DNA from: Rubrivivax sp.
Lineage (GTDB): Bacteria; Pseudomonadota; Gammaproteobacteria; Burkholderiales; Burkholderiaceae_C
Length of the DNA: 37,955 nt
Direction: 5' to 3'
NCBI GenBank assembly: GCA_016789865.1
Contig: JAEUPC010000083.1
Location: 1 to 37,955, forward strand
Position numbers and translations under genes: made by a program. This document shows positions 36,872 to 37,955 of this stretch, in pieces; position 1 is the stretch's first letter; every line of letters starts with the position of its first letter. The notes under the pieces were generated by a model. It worked only from the letters and a program-made list of their open reading frames with translations. It ran no database searches and was not told the origin of the DNA.

Positions 36872-37744
36872 GTGAAGACGATCGACGGCCTGGCGGTGCC
36901 CGGCCAGACCCTGGCCGGCTATCGGATCGAGCGCCCGCTGGGCGGGGGCGGCATGGGCGCCGTTCACCTGGCGCTCGGGCCGCACGGGCCGGTCGCCCTG
37001 AAGTTGCTCGACCTCGGCGGGCCCGATGGGCCCCAACTGCAGCGGACATTCGCGCGCGAGCTGGCGATCGGCCAAACGCTCGACCATCCTGGCATCGTGC
37101 GGATCTTCGATGCCGGCCAGGTGGGTGGGCTGGCCTTCGTCGCGATGGAGTACATGGCCGGCGGCGACCTCGCCCAGTGGCGCGCGCGGCATGGCGGCCC
37201 GCCACCGGTTCCGTGGGCACTGGAGGTCATCCGGCGCCTCGCGGATGCCTTGGCTCACGCGCACGATCGGTTCGGCATCGTCCATCGCGACGTCAAGCCG
37301 GCGAACATCCTTCTCGAAACCCGCCACCGGGCCGTCAAGCTGGCCGACTTCGGGCTGGCGCGGCTGGCCGATCAGCAGCGCAGCCGCACCGGCGTCTTTG
37401 CCGGCACGCCAACCTTCATGTCGCCCGAGCAGATGGCCGATGGCATTGCGGATGGGCGCAGCGACCTGTACTCGCTGGGCGCGGTGCTGTTCGAACTGCT
37501 GGCAGGACGCCCGCCCCACGAAGCTGGCAACCTGGGTGCGCTTCTGCGCGAGGTCTGCTGCACGCCAGCGCCAGACCTGGGCGTGCTGCGCCCCGACCTG
37601 CCGGCTGCCTTGACCGCCTTGGTCGCGCGACTGCTGGACAAGCAACCGCGGAACAGGCCGAGCAGCGCCCGGGCCCTTGCCGACGAAGTAGCCGCTCTCG
37701 AGGCACAGCTCGGACTTCGGGCTGCCGGCCCATGCTGGCCCTGA
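36872..37744 (+). CDS. Hanks-type serine/threonine protein kinase (soluble)
   Basis: A 290-residue kinase with all catalytic elements: glycine loop GGGGMGAVHLAL (24-35), Lys44 in VALKLL, alphaC Glu63, catalytic loop VHRDVKPANIL (Asp140, Asn145), DFG at 159-161 and the activation/P+1 segment GTPTFMSPEQMADG. The Arg before the catalytic Asp makes it an RD kinase, probably switched on by activation-loop phosphorylation. The protein ends shortly after the C-lobe, with no membrane helix, PASTA or other sensor domain, so it must receive its signal from a partner. The GTG at 36872 is the only suitable start. A PP2C-type phosphatase gene begins 130 nt later on the same strand, forming a kinase/phosphatase pair. 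Confidence 0.93.
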   Translation: MKTIDGLAVPGQTLAGYRIERPLGGGGMGAVHLALGPHGPVALKLLDLGGPDGPQLQRTFARELAIGQTLDHPGIVRIFDAGQVGGLAFVAMEYMAGGDLAQWRARHGGPPPVPWALEVIRRLADALAHAHDRFGIVHRDVKPANILLETRHRAVKLADFGLARLADQQRSRTGVFAGTPTFMSPEQMADGIADGRSDLYSLGAVLFELLAGRPPHEAGNLGALLREVCCTPAPDLGVLRPDLPAALTALVARLLDKQPRNRPSSARALADEVAALEAQLGLRAAGPCWP

Positions 37745-37799
37745 CCCGCGGGCGGTCATCGACCGCGGCGGACCGATGTCACGCCGCGCGTCCCCCCGG

Positions 37800-37814
37800 C
37801 GGGGGAGGCGCCGC
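37800..37814 (-). repeat. Shared 15-bp motif, second copy (kinase-phosphatase gap)
   Basis: CGGGGGAGGCGCCGC is the exact reverse complement of 22960-22974. It overlaps the right half of a C-run/G-run hairpin (CCCCC-GGC-GGGGG, about 37793-37805) between the kinase and phosphatase genes. The hairpin could slow transcription between the two genes. Confidence 0.4.
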
Positions 37815-37874
37815 GATCTTTCGTTGCACAATCGGCAGCCCCGCCGCTACCGGACAGCCCGCTTGCCTGCGCCC

Positions 37875-37955
37875 ATGACGATCGAGCTCGCCGCCGCAGT
37901 CGACGCGGGCCGCGCGCGCAGCAACAACGAGGATTCGGTGGCCACCGACGATGCC
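37875..37955 (+). CDS. PP2C-family protein phosphatase (N-terminal fragment, cut by window end)
   Basis: Only 27 codons are visible: MTIELAAAVDAGRARSNNEDSVATDDA. The pattern D-x-G-x2-R-x2-N-E-D is the first metal-binding motif of bacterial PP2C (PrpC/Stp) phosphatases, in which the motif Asp binds manganese. It follows the Hanks-type kinase on the same strand, the standard partner arrangement, so it probably reverses that kinase's phosphorylations. The ATG at 37875 is the first start in frame with the motif. The rest of the gene is outside the window. Confidence 0.82.
   Translation, partial: MTIELAAAVDAGRARSNNEDSVATDDA

Overview
The window is about 38 kb of very GC-rich chromosomal DNA from a Gram-negative bacterium. 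Gene content and order point to a betaproteobacterium of the order Burkholderiales: lptD-surA-rsmA beside a divergent amgK, gatCAB divergent from mreBCD-mrdA-rodA, a TctD/TctE-like two-component pair before recA-recX, then sucCD and a TerC-family gene. A member of the Rubrivivax/Leptothrix/Ideonella group is my guess from style and synteny; the sequence alone does not prove it. I see no phage genes, transposase genes, CRISPR array, tRNA or rRNA.

Layout. 1-2.0 kb: 3' part of the malic enzyme maeB. 2.3-3.3 kb: an accessory pair, a secreted RNase Sa/barnase-type ribonuclease and its barstar-type inhibitor, then a strong hairpin, a doubtful small ORF and a clear terminator. 3.6-8.4 kb (minus strand): lptD, surA, rsmA (outer-membrane biogenesis and 16S rRNA dimethylation), without the pdxA often found between surA and rsmA. 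8.5-9.6 kb: amgK (cell-wall sugar recycling). 9.9-13.5 kb: a small DUF4148-type exported protein, an M20 peptidase, a monoacylglycerol-lipase-like hydrolase and a dienoyl-CoA isomerase. 13.7-16.5 kb: a VOC protein, exonuclease III, pyrE and a DUF4124 protein. 16.5-19.9 kb (minus strand): gatCAB. 20.2-26.4 kb: the rod-shape operon mreB-mreC-(60-codon ORF)-mreD-mrdA-rodA. 26.5-28.8 kb (minus strand): response regulator and histidine kinase. 29.1-30.7 kb: recA-recX with a LexA box. 30.7-31.3 kb: a non-coding region with a 236-bp element bounded by long inverted repeats, then the sucCD promoter. 31.3-33.3 kb: sucCD. 33.6-38 kb: a stress/signalling cluster with a TerC membrane protein fused to a UspA domain, a free UspA protein, an ArsB/NhaD-like permease, a Hanks-type protein kinase and the start of a PP2C phosphatase.

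Most of the window is conserved housekeeping. The parts that merit a second look are the RNase/inhibitor cassette with its structured 3' end, the 60-codon ORF joined by ATGA overlaps to both mreC and mreD, the MITE-like inverted-repeat element upstream of sucCD, and the TerC-UspA fusion next to a second Usp gene and a kinase/phosphatase pair.
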